DNA of 64,000 nt from Sphingosinicella sp. YJ22 (GCF_011320075.1 NZ_JAANPA010000011.1:1-64000), one strand, 5' to 3'. Shown: positions 25,783 to 34,242, counted from the stretch's first letter. Notes: generated by a model not told the origin, from the letters alone. Made by a program: numbers and translations.

Positions 25783-26214
25783 ATGCATTACGAAGCGCGC
25801 TGGTCCCGCCCGGTCCATCTGGGCCTTGCCGCGGCAAGCCTGGCCCTGTCCGTGCTCGGACTCGCGGCAGCCGGCGTGATCCCGACCGGGAGCGACGCTC
25901 AGCCGGCGGTCGGCTGGTCGATCGTCGCGGCCTGCGTCGGAGCAGCGGCGGTGTTCCTGATGCGCGCGCTGAACCGTGCGCCCCAGGTGCGCGCCGACGA
26001 GCGCGGCATCTGGACGAGGAAGCTGGGCGACGATCCGGTGCCGTGGCGGGACATAAGCGGCGTGTCGACGATGAACTCGGGTCTCCAGCAGATCGTGCGG
26101 TTCCAGCGGTCCGGCTCGAACCGCGCCTTCGGAATCAACACGACCTTCTACGATCGGCGGCTGCGCCACCTGCTCGCCACGATCCGGCAGTTCCGCCCCG
26201 ACCTTCGTCTTTGA
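25783..26214 (+). CDS. Membrane protein with PH-like C-terminal domain
   Basis: The 143-residue protein has two membrane segments (about 13-34 and 46-65) followed by a cytoplasmic domain (QVRADERGIWTRKL, VPWRDISGVSTM, RFQRSGSNRAFGINTTF). The order of strands, with a VPWRDI turn, resembles bacterial PH-like domains of the STM3941/PH_10 kind. It lies 31 bases after the methyltransferase gene on the same strand. A GAAGGGG before the ATG provides a ribosome binding site. The function is unknown. Confidence 0.6.
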   Translation: MHYEARWSRPVHLGLAAASLALSVLGLAAAGVIPTGSDAQPAVGWSIVAACVGAAAVFLMRALNRAPQVRADERGIWTRKLGDDPVPWRDISGVSTMNSGLQQIVRFQRSGSNRAFGINTTFYDRRLRHLLATIRQFRPDLRL

Positions 26215-26299
26215 TCGGCGAACCGACCTGTAGACGCCGGCCATCGCCGATGGCACGGGGACCTCGTTGATCGTCCCGGCGGCGAGCGAAGAGGCAGAG

Positions 26300-26896
26300 G
26301 TGCGCAGGAAGGCCGAGCACTCGCGGAGGGAAGAGCGAGCCGCTCCGGCGGGGCCGCGGCTGATCCTGTTCAACAAGCCTTATGGCGTGCTTCCGCAATT
26401 CACCGATGAGGGCGCCGGGCCGTCACGGTCGACGCTGGCCGATTATGTCGACGTTCCGGGCGTCTATGCGGCGGGACGGCTGGACCGCGACAGCGAGGGG
26501 CTTCTGCTGCTGACCGGCGACGGGCGGCTGCAGGCGCGGATCGCCGACCCCAGGTTCAAGATGACGAAGACCTATCTGGTCCAGGTCGAGGGCGAGCCGG
26601 ACGAGGGGGCGCTGGCGGCGCTTCGGCGGGGCGTGAAGCTGAAGGACGGAATGACCCGGCCGGCGGAGGTCGAGCGGATCGAGCCGCCGGCCTTGTGGCC
26701 GCGCGACCCGCCGGTGCGGTTCCGCAAGAGCGTGCCCGACAGCTGGCTCCGGCTGACCCTCCGCGAGGGGCGCAACCGCCAGGTTCGGCGGATGACCGCG
26801 GCGGTTGGGTTCCCCACGCTGAGGCTGGTGCGGTGGAGCGTCGGCGAATGGAGCCTGGACGGGCTGGCGCCGGGCGAATGGCGGGCGGCGGACTAG
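26300..26896 (+). CDS. rluE: 23S rRNA pseudouridine synthase, RluE type
   Basis: About 198 residues of the RsuA/RluB/E/F family. The catalytic motif is [17 protein letters not shown] (catalytic Asp in RLDRDS). Before it comes the RluE-like opening [18 protein letters not shown] and after it KTYLVQVEG and [14 protein letters not shown]. The protein lacks the S4 domain of RsuA and RluB, as is usual for RluE. E. coli RluE makes pseudouridine 2457 of 23S rRNA; the same target is inferred here. GTG 26300 is preferred because AGAGG lies just upstream; TTG 26267 is an alternative that would add 11 residues. Confidence 0.88.
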   Translation: MRRKAEHSRREERAAPAGPRLILFNKPYGVLPQFTDEGAGPSRSTLADYVDVPGVYAAGRLDRDSEGLLLLTGDGRLQARIADPRFKMTKTYLVQVEGEPDEGALAALRRGVKLKDGMTRPAEVERIEPPALWPRDPPVRFRKSVPDSWLRLTLREGRNRQVRRMTAAVGFPTLRLVRWSVGEWSLDGLAPGEWRAAD

Positions 26897-26921
26897 GGTT
26901 CGCACTCGCAACTCCCACGCG

Positions 26922-27065
26922 CCCTCTCCCCGGCGGGGAGAGGATTACGGAGCCTTGGCGGCTCTGCCGCCTAGGCGGAGTTGGTGAGGGGGTTCGGGGT
27001 TTGAGGATAATCGTCGAGTCCGAGCCCCCTCACCCAACCCTCTCCCCGCTGGGGAGAGGGCTTTT
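26922..27065. repeat. Paired palindromic CCCTCTCCCC repeats and terminator
   Basis: CCCTCTCCCCGGCGGGGAGAGG (split: CCCTCTCCCC and its complement) spans 26922-26943, and a second copy spans 27038-27060 followed by CTTTT. Between them TTGGTGAGGGGG (26981-26992) and CCCCCTCACCCAA (27025-27037) form a further inverted pair. This arrangement matches the dispersed intergenic repeat, seen in many proteobacteria, that carries CTCTCCCC stems next to GGTGAGGGGG. The second copy, with its T-rich end, is also a good terminator for the pseudouridine synthase gene. Confidence 0.75.
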
Positions 27066-27094
27066 CGGGCAGGCTAGCCCGATTGATAAGGACC

Positions 27095-27733
27095 CTAGTC
27101 GCCGGACCGAGCCTCCGCGGCTGGCAGGTTCGTCACGTTGTAGCGCCTGAGGCCCGCGTCGCTGAGCCAGCAAATTCCGGGCGCGGGCGTGTCGAGCTGG
27201 AGGCGCAGAAGCCCGCGGCTGATGCCGGCGCGGATATAATAATCGGCGCGCTCCTCGGCCCAGCGCGCGGCGGCATTCTCGCGCTCGGCCTGGGTCTGGG
27301 CGGACGAAGGGTCGGACAAGGGCACGGCAGTGACGCCGAGGCGGCCGCCCTCGTCGACCTCGCGAGCGACTCCGCCGAGGAACGCCTCGGCGCAGGCGCC
27401 GACGCAGCGCGCGCCCGGCGGGATGCGGGTGAAGGCGCGGCGGGCGCGGAGCTCGCGGCCGATCAGTAGCGCCTCGCGGACGTCGCCGCCGGGCGAATCG
27501 AACCAGATCTCGTCGGGGTCGGAATCAAGCAGAGGCGCGAGCCGCGCGGCGGCGCCGACGTCGATCGTGCCCTCGGCGCGGAGCACGGCCAGCGGCCCGC
27601 GCTCCTCGACGGTGAAGCGCATCGGCTGGCGGCTGGCATCCGCGGCCGCAGGAGTGGTGTCGGCGAGGCAGTCGTCCGGCTCCGCGGCGGCGGGGGAAGC
27701 GGCCAGGGCCAGAAGCAGGAGCATCGGCCGCAT
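27095..27733 (-). CDS. Exported ClpP-fold protein (COG3904-like), catalytic residues replaced
   Basis: The 212-residue protein has a signal peptide and a ClpP/crotonase-like domain: DEIWFDSPGGDVREALLIGR (in two parts), then PPGARCVGACAEAFLGGVAR and GGRLGVTAV. In active-looking relatives the C-x-S-A-C loop carries the nucleophile and a G-x-H strand carries the His. Here these read Cys111-Val-Gly-Ala-Cys115 and Gly-Val-Thr136, so both residues are gone. A paralogue with both residues intact is encoded 21 bases upstream. The protein is probably a pseudoenzyme partner. The ATG at 27733 is used because GGGGG lies six bases upstream. Confidence 0.75.
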   Translation of the reverse strand: MRPMLLLLALAASPAAAEPDDCLADTTPAAADASRQPMRFTVEERGPLAVLRAEGTIDVGAAARLAPLLDSDPDEIWFDSPGGDVREALLIGRELRARRAFTRIPPGARCVGACAEAFLGGVAREVDEGGRLGVTAVPLSDPSSAQTQAERENAAARWAEERADYYIRAGISRGLLRLQLDTPAPGICWLSDAGLRRYNVTNLPAAEARSGD

Positions 27734-27754
27734 CACTTCCCCCTTCCCCGCCGG

Positions 27755-28462
27755 TCAGCCTTCGCGGTGGCCGACATTGTAGCGGATGATCTCGTCCTGG
27801 CTGAGGCAGCGGCGCGTCTCGCGGTCCGGCCCGGCGGGGACCGCGCGCACCTGGTACATGATGTCGGTCAACAGGTTGCGCGACACGCCCATGCGGATGA
27901 GGAAATCGTTGTCCTCGGTGGCGAGCAGGGCCGAGGCCTGCTCGATCTCGCCGACGATGCCGGCGGTCTGCTCGCCGCCGCGGGCAAGGTCCTGGCGCAC
28001 CGCGCTGCCCTGGCCGACATGAGTGAACATGTGGACCATGAACAGGCCGCCCGGGTCAACGAAGCGGACGCCGCCGCCCATGAACATGAAATTGCAGGCC
28101 GAGAAGCAGGCCCAGCCCGCGGGGATGCGGGTCGGATATCCGGCCTGACGGATGATGAAGCCGGCCTGGGTCCCGGCGCGGGCGTCGCCGCCCGGCGAGC
28201 GCAGCCAGATCTCGTCGAACTGATCCTCATATTCGGCGAGGGCAGCCTCCAGCCGGGTCGGCGTCTGCTGGTCAATCCGGCCTTCCGCCTTGAGCACTCG
28301 GACTCCGTTGATGACCTCGTAGGTGAAGGTCATCGACGGGATGTTCGACCAATCGGGATTGGCCGGGCAGGTCGGGTTGGCCGGGTCGCGGGCCTGAGCC
28401 GTCGCCTGTCCGCAGGTCAAGGCGGCGGCGACAAGGCCCGCGAGCAGCTTAGACGCGCGCAT
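27755..28462 (-). CDS. Exported ClpP-fold protein (COG3904-like), catalytic residues intact
   Basis: The 235-residue protein has a signal peptide (residues 1-24) and a ClpP-like fold: DEIWLRSPGGDARAGTQAGF at 83-102, the nucleophile-type loop ACFSACNFMFMGG (Ser121), and the His strand GGLFMVHMF (His144). Two cysteines flank the Ser and probably form a disulfide in the periplasm. The family is often annotated as periplasmic serine protease-like, but a substrate is not known. Its ATG lies 14 bases inside the preceding glycine-zipper gene, and the inactive-looking paralogue follows it. These three genes appear to be one operon. Confidence 0.78.
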   Translation of the reverse strand: MRASKLLAGLVAAALTCGQATAQARDPANPTCPANPDWSNIPSMTFTYEVINGVRVLKAEGRIDQQTPTRLEAALAEYEDQFDEIWLRSPGGDARAGTQAGFIIRQAGYPTRIPAGWACFSACNFMFMGGGVRFVDPGGLFMVHMFTHVGQGSAVRQDLARGGEQTAGIVGEIEQASALLATEDNDFLIRMGVSRNLLTDIMYQVRAVPAGPDRETRRCLSQDEIIRYNVGHREG

Positions 28463-28991
28463 AGCGGGTCGAGGGCGGCGTGCGGCACATGCGCTTGGGC
28501 ATCGACGTCTCCTCGCCGTCGATGATGACGATGTCGGTGACGGTCATGCAGCGCTGGCCGCCCTGGCCCTGGCCGGGATTGTCGACCGCGGTGACGGTCG
28601 AGCGGCCGCGAACGCCGGGACGGGTGTCGCTGGTCCATTCGGAGGTCGTGCCGACTCCGCCGCGCTCGGCGCGGGTGGTGACCTCCTCGGTCGCCTGCGC
28701 CGCCTTCTGCTGCTCGCAGGTGTCGAGCAGGTTCATCAGCGCGTCGGTGAGCAAAGTCTGGACCGGAAGCACGGAGCTGATCGTGCTGGTCACGCGGTTC
28801 GATCCCAGCAGGCCGCCGGCAACCGCGCCGCCGATCCCGCCGAGAATGTTGCGCCGGGTCTGGCGCGCCGGCGTTTGCTGGCACGTCTGCGCATTGGCCT
28901 GCGCCGCCGCCACGGAAGCGACGGCCGGCAGCGGCGTCGCAAGGCTGCCCATAACCAGGGCCGAAATCAGCACGATACGCGACATGAGCAT
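28449..28991 (-). CDS. Exported glycine-zipper protein
   Basis: The 180-residue protein has a signal peptide (residues 1-33) and a glycine zipper (RRNILGGIGGAVAGGLLGSN, about 46-65) of the kind found in outer membrane surface antigens and lipoproteins. A helical segment (LLTDALMNLLDTCEQQKAAQ) and a C-terminal beta region with two cysteines (RCMTVTDIVIIDGEE, RMCRTPP) follow. It overlaps the start of the ClpP-fold gene by 14 bases and heads the operon. ATG 28985, eight bases after GGGGAG, is an equally good start. Confidence 0.7.
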   Translation of the reverse strand: MLMSRIVLISALVMGSLATPLPAVASVAAAQANAQTCQQTPARQTRRNILGGIGGAVAGGLLGSNRVTSTISSVLPVQTLLTDALMNLLDTCEQQKAAQATEEVTTRAERGGVGTTSEWTSDTRPGVRGRSTVTAVDNPGQGQGGQRCMTVTDIVIIDGEETSMPKRMCRTPPSTRYARV

Positions 28992-29152
28992 GTCTCCCCT
29001 CTTGCCCGTCCCTGCGTCTTACTCCGTTGCCGGACCGAGGTGAAGCCATTGCGACGAAAGCGAAACCGTCAACGACGAACAGGGCCGTCCTCCACCGGAG
29101 AGCGGCCTTGCAAGGGGATCGTTTCGGTGGCTGCCGACGCAGCCGGGACGGC

Positions 29153-29908
29153 TCAGGCGCCGGTCACGCAGGGGCTCGTCGCGCCGCGACCGTTGGGCCC
29201 CCAGCGACGGAAGCCGTTCGAGTCGACGTGAAAGCGCACCCCCGAATAGAAGCCGAGGCCGGCCTCGTAGGTGCGGCCGTCGCGGGCATGGGCGGCGCAG
29301 ACGCCGCGAACCAGGTCGCGGCGGCTGACCGAGGCCGAGACCGGCACCAGGTCGAGCGCGAAGAAGTGGCGGTGGGCCGAGGCGGGCGCGCCGTTGGAGC
29401 AGCGATTGAGTTCGGGATTGCGATAGCCCGAGACGGGCTGGACCGGACCGACCGCGGGGACGACGTCGCGCTTCACGAACTGAAGCGTCTTGACGATATT
29501 GTCCCACTTGTCGCGCGGGGCGACCTCGAAACCGGCGGCGCCGCACTGGCGGAAGGACGACGACGTCCGCACCAGCTGCCATACCGGAACGACGTCGCCG
29601 ACGCCGTTGGCATTGAGGTGGTTCTGGAACTCGGTCAGCGCGTCGCGATTGGCCGGCGAGCGGGCGAGCCATGCGGCGAAATCGGCGCGCGACTGGCCGG
29701 GCGTGATCTCGGGGCCGTTGTCCTGCGCGAAGCCGTCGATTCGGACCGGCACCGCGGCGGTCGCCGCGGACGCGGTCGCGCTGGTCAGCTGCGCCTGGGC
29801 GATGCCGCCCGCCGGCTGCGCTTGCGCGACCGGAGCGGTGGCCGTGGCCGGAGCCAGAGTGAGCGAGAGCGCCGCCGCAACCGCGGCCCCAACCGTGAAT
29901 TTTTGCAT
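29153..29908 (-). CDS. Exported M15-type peptidase (D-Ala-D-Ala family)
   Basis: About 251 residues: signal peptide (MQKFTVGAAVAAALSLTLA), a variable Ala/Gln-rich linker, then an M15 catalytic domain in the last 150 residues. The zinc motif is SAHRHFFALDLVP, fitting SxHxxGxAxD except that the central Gly is Phe. The last ligand lies in GLGFYSGVRFHVDS. GYRNPELNRC precedes them, as usual. The enzyme should cut peptidoglycan stem peptides in the periplasm. A paralogue is encoded 64 bases upstream on the same strand. The ATG at 29908 starts the signal peptide. Confidence 0.8.
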   Translation of the reverse strand: MQKFTVGAAVAAALSLTLAPATATAPVAQAQPAGGIAQAQLTSATASAATAAVPVRIDGFAQDNGPEITPGQSRADFAAWLARSPANRDALTEFQNHLNANGVGDVVPVWQLVRTSSSFRQCGAAGFEVAPRDKWDNIVKTLQFVKRDVVPAVGPVQPVSGYRNPELNRCSNGAPASAHRHFFALDLVPVSASVSRRDLVRGVCAAHARDGRTYEAGLGFYSGVRFHVDSNGFRRWGPNGRGATSPCVTGA

Positions 29909-29971
29909 GCGCTTGATATAGTTGGCTTTTCGCGGGTGTGACCCCCGCCGTTCGCAATTCACCCCGGCAGG

Positions 29972-30751
29972 CTATCGATTCATCGCAGATCGGCCCGGAG
30001 GCGGCGGATTCGATGGAACTTCCTGCGGAGTCGGCGAAACCGGTGGCAAAATGACCGGAGGCTGAACCGGAAGCGGCGCCGGCAGGGGAGCCGGCAAAGG
30101 CGGCGCCAGCGGGTCCTCGCCGCGCTCGATCACCGCGCAGGGGGACTCATTTCCCATCGGTCCGGCCGAGCCCCAGCGGCGGAAGCTGCGCGTGTCGATG
30201 TGGAAGCGGGTGAAGGCATAGAAGCCGAGCCCGACGCCGGCGGCCTGCCCCTTGCGGCGGTGGACCCGGCACATGCGGTCAAAGATCTGGCGGCGGTCGA
30301 GCGGCTTTAACGGAACCAGGTCGAGCGCGCTGTAATCGCGGTGGGCGCTGCCCGCCGAGCCGCGCGCGCAAAGGTTGAGGCCGGGATTGCGGTAGCCGGA
30401 CACCGCCTGGACCGGGCCGACCGCGGGCACGACATGGGCTTGCACGAAGCGCAGGGTCGCGGCGACATTCTCCCAATATTTGCGCGGCGGCACCTGGAAG
30501 GGCGGGCCGTTGCACTCGCGCCACATCGTCGCGGTGCGCAGAAGCTGCCAGGTCGGCAGGACGGCGTGGACCTGTTTGCGCCGAAGCCAGGCCTCGAAGG
30601 CGCGCACCTCTGTGGCGACGTGCGGCTTGGCGGCGAGGAAGGCATGGTAGGCCGCCTCGCTCTGCCCCTCGGTGGGCAACTCCTGAGCGGCCGCCGGCGC
30701 GGCGCAGGCGGCGAGCAGGATCGTCGCGAGGAGTAGCCGCAGGCGGAACAT
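29972..30751 (-). CDS. M15-type peptidase lipoprotein with proline-rich tail
   Basis: The 259-residue paralogue of the preceding entry has a lipobox signal peptide (LLATILLAAC) and an M15 domain at about residues 60-205. The motifs are GYRNPGLNLC, SAHRDYSALDLVP (His and Asp ligands present, central Gly read as Tyr) and GLGFYAFTRFHID. After the domain comes a roughly 45-residue tail rich in Pro, Leu and Ala (PLAPPLPAPLPAPLPVQPP) that probably extends through the peptidoglycan or binds a partner. ATG 30763 is an alternative start; neither has a clear ribosome binding site. Confidence 0.8.
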   Translation of the reverse strand: MFRLRLLLATILLAACAAPAAAQELPTEGQSEAAYHAFLAAKPHVATEVRAFEAWLRRKQVHAVLPTWQLLRTATMWRECNGPPFQVPPRKYWENVAATLRFVQAHVVPAVGPVQAVSGYRNPGLNLCARGSAGSAHRDYSALDLVPLKPLDRRQIFDRMCRVHRRKGQAAGVGLGFYAFTRFHIDTRSFRRWGSAGPMGNESPCAVIERGEDPLAPPLPAPLPAPLPVQPPVILPPVSPTPQEVPSNPPPPGRSAMNR

Positions 30752-30847
30752 CCGCCCCGGCATAACCGAGAAGCCGCGATTGCCAATGGGGTGGTTGCGG
30801 CGAAGGTCCGCTGTGTTAATGTCGTCACACACCAGCCGGAGTGACCC

Positions 30848-31822
30848 ATGAAGCTGCTGATCCTCGCCGCCGCCCTCCTCGCCCAGAGCGACGCGCCCGC
30901 GCCGAGCGACGCGGCCGGGACCCTGCTGGTCGGCAACAAGGGCGAGGACAGCGTCAGCTTCATCGATCTCGCCACGGGGCGCGAGCTCGGCCGAGCCGCG
31001 ACCGGGCGGATGCCTCACGAGATCGCCATCTCGCCCGACGGGCGGCAGGCCGCGGTGGTGTCCTACGGGGCGCAGTCGATCGACATTTTCGACATCGCCA
31101 CACGGGAGCGGCTGCGGGTCATCGACCTCGCCCCCAATCAGGGGCCGCACGGAATCGCCTGGCTGCCCGACGGGCGGATCGTGGCGACGACCGAGCGCAG
31201 CCAGTCGCTGACCGTCGTCGACACGCGGCGGGGCGACGCGGTGACCGCGATTTCGACCGGGCAGCGCGGCACCCACATGGTCGCGGTCGCGCCCGACTTC
31301 CGCCGCGCCTTCACCGCCAACATCGCCGACGGCACGGTGAGCGTGCTCGACCTCGCCAGCGGCACCAAGCTGCGCGACATCGCGGTCGGCGGCAGCCCGG
31401 AAGGGATCGCGCTGACTCCGGACGGGCGCACCTTGTGGGTCGGCGACCTGCGCGGCGCGCGCGTGCAGGCGTTCGACGCCGCCAGCTTCGAGCGGGTCGC
31501 CGAGGTCGCGACCGGGCCGGTGCCGATCCGGGTGCTGGCGAGCCCGGACGGGCGCTGGATCGTCACCTCCAATCTCGGCTGCGGCTGCCTCACCGTCATC
31601 GACGCCGCCACCCGCGCGGCGGTGCGCACCGTTCCCGTGAGCGGCGAGGAGCAGGCGCGGCAGGTCACGATATTGTTCTCGGCCGACGGACACCGGCTCT
31701 ATGCTGCCGAGACCGGGCGCAACCAGATCGCCGAGATCGACATGGCGAGCGGAACGGTGCTTCGCCGCCTCGCCGCCGGGCAGGACGGCGACGGCCTCGC
31801 CATCGCGCCGGCGCACCGCTAG
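30848..31822 (+). CDS. YncE-like beta-propeller protein, exported
   Basis: The 324-residue protein has a short signal peptide (residues 1-20). It then repeats units of about 42 residues with the YVTN/YncE pattern, for example GTLLVGNKGEDSVSFIDLAT, GRMPHEIAISPDGRQAAVVS and VGGSPEGIALTPDGRTLWVG, forming a probable seven-bladed propeller. A GCGC motif occurs in blade five. Such periplasmic propellers bind small ligands or partner proteins. A ribosome binding site GGAG precedes the ATG. The next gene starts 10 bases after the stop and is likely co-transcribed. Confidence 0.82.
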   Translation: MKLLILAAALLAQSDAPAPSDAAGTLLVGNKGEDSVSFIDLATGRELGRAATGRMPHEIAISPDGRQAAVVSYGAQSIDIFDIATRERLRVIDLAPNQGPHGIAWLPDGRIVATTERSQSLTVVDTRRGDAVTAISTGQRGTHMVAVAPDFRRAFTANIADGTVSVLDLASGTKLRDIAVGGSPEGIALTPDGRTLWVGDLRGARVQAFDAASFERVAEVATGPVPIRVLASPDGRWIVTSNLGCGCLTVIDAATRAAVRTVPVSGEEQARQVTILFSADGHRLYAAETGRNQIAEIDMASGTVLRRLAAGQDGDGLAIAPAHR

Positions 31823-31832
31823 AGCCGAACCT

Positions 31833-32153
31833 ATGACCCCACTTTCCGTCGACCTTCCCCACAATCTCGGCCGCGCCGAGGCCCGGCGCCGGATCGAGAA
31901 CGGCACCGGCAGCCTCGGCCGGCACCTGCCCGCGGGCGCCACCGTCGAGAGCGGCTGGACCGGCGACAAGCTCAACCTCGCCATCGGCCTGATGGGCCAG
32001 GACGTTCGCGCCGCGGTCGACGTCCAGGAGACGCTCGTGCGCGTCGAGATCGTGCTTCCGCCGGCGCTCGGCTTCTTCCGCCCGCTGATCGAGGCCGGCA
32101 TCCGCAAGGGCGGCGAGCAGATGCTCGAGGACAAATCCAAGACCAAGAGCTGA
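31833..32153 (+). CDS. Polyhydroxyalkanoic acid system-type protein
   Basis: The 106-residue protein begins MTPLSVDLPHNLGRAEARRR and contains WTGDKLNLAIGLMGQDVRAA, VDVQETLVRVEIVLPPALGF and KGGEQMLEDK. These match the PHA_gran_rgn family of small proteins found beside polyhydroxyalkanoate genes, although no PHA genes are present here. The fold is predicted alpha/beta. It follows the propeller gene by 10 bases and precedes a reductase gene by about 70 bases. Its biochemical role is not established. Confidence 0.75.
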   Translation: MTPLSVDLPHNLGRAEARRRIENGTGSLGRHLPAGATVESGWTGDKLNLAIGLMGQDVRAAVDVQETLVRVEIVLPPALGFFRPLIEAGIRKGGEQMLEDKSKTKS

Positions 32154-32222
32154 CGCGGCGCCTTTGCGCCCCGGCCCGCGCCCGCTAAGCATCACCAACG
32201 AGTGGAGCGGCGGGAGTCCTCA

Positions 32223-33542
32223 ATGCGTCATGTCGCGGTGATCGGGTCTGGGCCGGCCGGCTATTACAGCGCCGAGGCGCTGCAGAAGATCTACGGCGCG
32301 GACGTCCATGTCGACGTCATCGACCGGATGCCCGTCCCCTACGGCCTGATCCGCTTCGGAGTCGCGCCCGACCACCAGTCGATCAAGGCGGTGTACAAGC
32401 GCTACGAGAAGGTCGCGCTGAGCGACAATGTCCGCTTCGTCGGCAACGTCACGGTCGGCAAGGACGTCGCGATCGACGAGCTCCAGCAACTCTACGACGC
32501 GGTCATCCTGGCGACCGGGGCGCCGAACGACCGGCCGGTCGGGATCCCCGGCGACGACCTGCCCGGAGTGGTCGGATCGGCGGCCTTCGTCGGCTGGTAT
32601 AACGGCCATCCCGACTTCGTCGGGCTCGCGCCGAGGCTCGACACGCCCGGCGCGGTGGTGATCGGCAACGGCAATGTCGCGCTCGACGTCGCCCGGATCC
32701 TGTCGAAGACCGCGCACGAGTTCGAGGGCTCCGACATCGTCGCGGGCGCGCTGGACGCTCTGCAGGCTTCGGCGATCCGCGACATCCATGTGCTGGGCCG
32801 GCGCGGGCCGCACCAGATCGCGATGACCCCGAAGGAATTGGGCGAGCTCGGCCATCTCGAGCGGGCGGCGCCGCGAGTCGATCCCGCCGACTTGCCGCCG
32901 GTCGAGGACGACGCCGCGCTCGATCCGGGGCTGCGCAAGTCGGTCACCATATTGCGCGATTTCGCCGCCAACCCGCCCGTCGGCGACAAGCCCAAGACGA
33001 TCGACTTCGACTTCTTCGCCAAGCCGGTGCGCATCGAAGGCGACGGCAAGGTCGAGCGGGTGATCGTCGAGCGCACCAAGCTCGACGAGTCCGGCCGCGC
33101 CGTCGGCACCGGCGAGACCTATGCGGTCGAGTGCGGCCTGGTGGTCAGCTGCATCGGCTACCGAACGCCGCCGATCGACGGCGTCCCCTATGATGAAGAT
33201 CACGGCCGCTTCGCCAATGACGAGGGGCGGATCGGCGACGGTCTCTATTGCGTCGGCTGGGCGCGGCGCGGGCCTACGGGCACGATCGGCACCAACCGGC
33301 CCGACGGCTTCGCAATCGCCGACCTCATCCATGCCGATTTCGGCACCGCGCTCAGCCGCAAGTCGGGCCGGCCGGGCCTCGACCGGCTGCTCGACGAGCG
33401 GCAGGTCGACATCGTCACCTTCCGCGACTGGCAGAAGATCGAGGCGGCCGAGGCCGAGCGCGCCCGCGACGGATCGCCGCGCGAGAAATTCACGTATGTC
33501 GAGGAAATGTTGCGGCAGCTCGGAATCGGCCGCACGACGTAA
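32223..33542 (+). CDS. Ferredoxin-NADP+ reductase, adrenodoxin-reductase type
   Basis: The 439-residue FAD- and NADP-dependent reductase resembles mitochondrial adrenodoxin reductase and mycobacterial FprA. The FAD site is VAVIGSGPAGYYSAEAL at residues 4-20, followed by the characteristic PVPYGLIRFGVAPDHQ. The NADP site is VVIGNGNVALDVARIL at about 149-164, and the C-terminal ATG-like motif is WARRGPTGTIGTNRPDG. It would pass electrons from NADPH to a ferredoxin, for example for P450 or oxygenase systems; no partner ferredoxin is encoded nearby. GGGAG lies seven bases before ATG 32223. Confidence 0.9.
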   Translation: MRHVAVIGSGPAGYYSAEALQKIYGADVHVDVIDRMPVPYGLIRFGVAPDHQSIKAVYKRYEKVALSDNVRFVGNVTVGKDVAIDELQQLYDAVILATGAPNDRPVGIPGDDLPGVVGSAAFVGWYNGHPDFVGLAPRLDTPGAVVIGNGNVALDVARILSKTAHEFEGSDIVAGALDALQASAIRDIHVLGRRGPHQIAMTPKELGELGHLERAAPRVDPADLPPVEDDAALDPGLRKSVTILRDFAANPPVGDKPKTIDFDFFAKPVRIEGDGKVERVIVERTKLDESGRAVGTGETYAVECGLVVSCIGYRTPPIDGVPYDEDHGRFANDEGRIGDGLYCVGWARRGPTGTIGTNRPDGFAIADLIHADFGTALSRKSGRPGLDRLLDERQVDIVTFRDWQKIEAAEAERARDGSPREKFTYVEEMLRQLGIGRTT

Positions 33543-33558
33543 TCGAGGGGAGATCGCC

Positions 33559-34128
33559 ATGTCACACAACTTCACCAGCCGGCTGCGCCGCTTCGGCGCG
33601 GGCACCGCCGCCATCCTGCTGATCGCCGGCGCGGCCGCCTGCGGCGGCGGTTCCGAAAGCGCCGAGCGCGGCGACGGCAAGATGAAGTCGATGCTCGGCG
33701 GCGGCAACGACAGCCGAGACCGGAGCGGCGAGCGCAGCACTGACGAGCGCCGCAACGGCGAGCGCGGCAATGGCGAGCGCTCGGGCGGCGAGAATGGCGG
33801 CTCCACCGTCCGCATGGGATCGGACAGCGAGCGCGCGGGCGCCGACAATTTCGACCGGCGGGTGCGCATCGTCAACAATAGCGGCCAGACGATCAGCTTC
33901 CTGCGCGGCTCGCCGACCAGCGACCAGAATTGGGGCGCCGACCGCATCCCCACCCTGACCCTGTCGGCCGGCCAGTCGACCATCGTCGACTTCAACGACA
34001 ATAATGGCGAGTGCCGCTACGACCTCCAGGCGCAGTTCGCCGACGGCTCGACCCGCGAGCAGCGCGACGTCAACATCTGCCAGGTGTCGGAGTGGATCGT
34101 CACCGACGACGGAAGCTCGGCGAGATAG
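33559..34128 (+). CDS. Lipoprotein with charged repeat linker
   Basis: The 189-residue protein has a lipobox (LLIAGAAAC, Cys about 28). A hydrophilic low-complexity linker follows, made of near-repeats of the units DERRNGERGNGERSGGE and rich in Arg, Glu, Gly and Ser. The C-terminal domain of about 90 residues (RRVRIVNNSGQTISFLRGS, STIVDFNDNNGECRYDLQAQ, NICQVSEWIV) has two cysteines and resembles a small beta-sandwich found in other sphingomonad exported proteins. It starts 16 bases after the reductase gene and probably shares its transcript. Function unknown. Confidence 0.7.
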   Translation: MSHNFTSRLRRFGAGTAAILLIAGAAACGGGSESAERGDGKMKSMLGGGNDSRDRSGERSTDERRNGERGNGERSGGENGGSTVRMGSDSERAGADNFDRRVRIVNNSGQTISFLRGSPTSDQNWGADRIPTLTLSAGQSTIVDFNDNNGECRYDLQAQFADGSTREQRDVNICQVSEWIVTDDGSSAR

Positions 34129-34242
34129 TCGGGAAAAGCGTGGTCAGGGGGCTTTCGGGCGCTTGAACTCCCCGAACTCGGCCCCTATAGACCCGCCTCT
34201 GCCTCCGCCGGCCCGGTCTCGACCGGGCCCGGATTGATCGGT

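Noticed and set aside
34210-34229. GGCCCGGT hairpin before tRNA-Pro as a terminator
   Set aside because: There is no T-rich tail and it is followed at once by the tRNA. It could be a processing or promoter-proximal structure, so no call is made.
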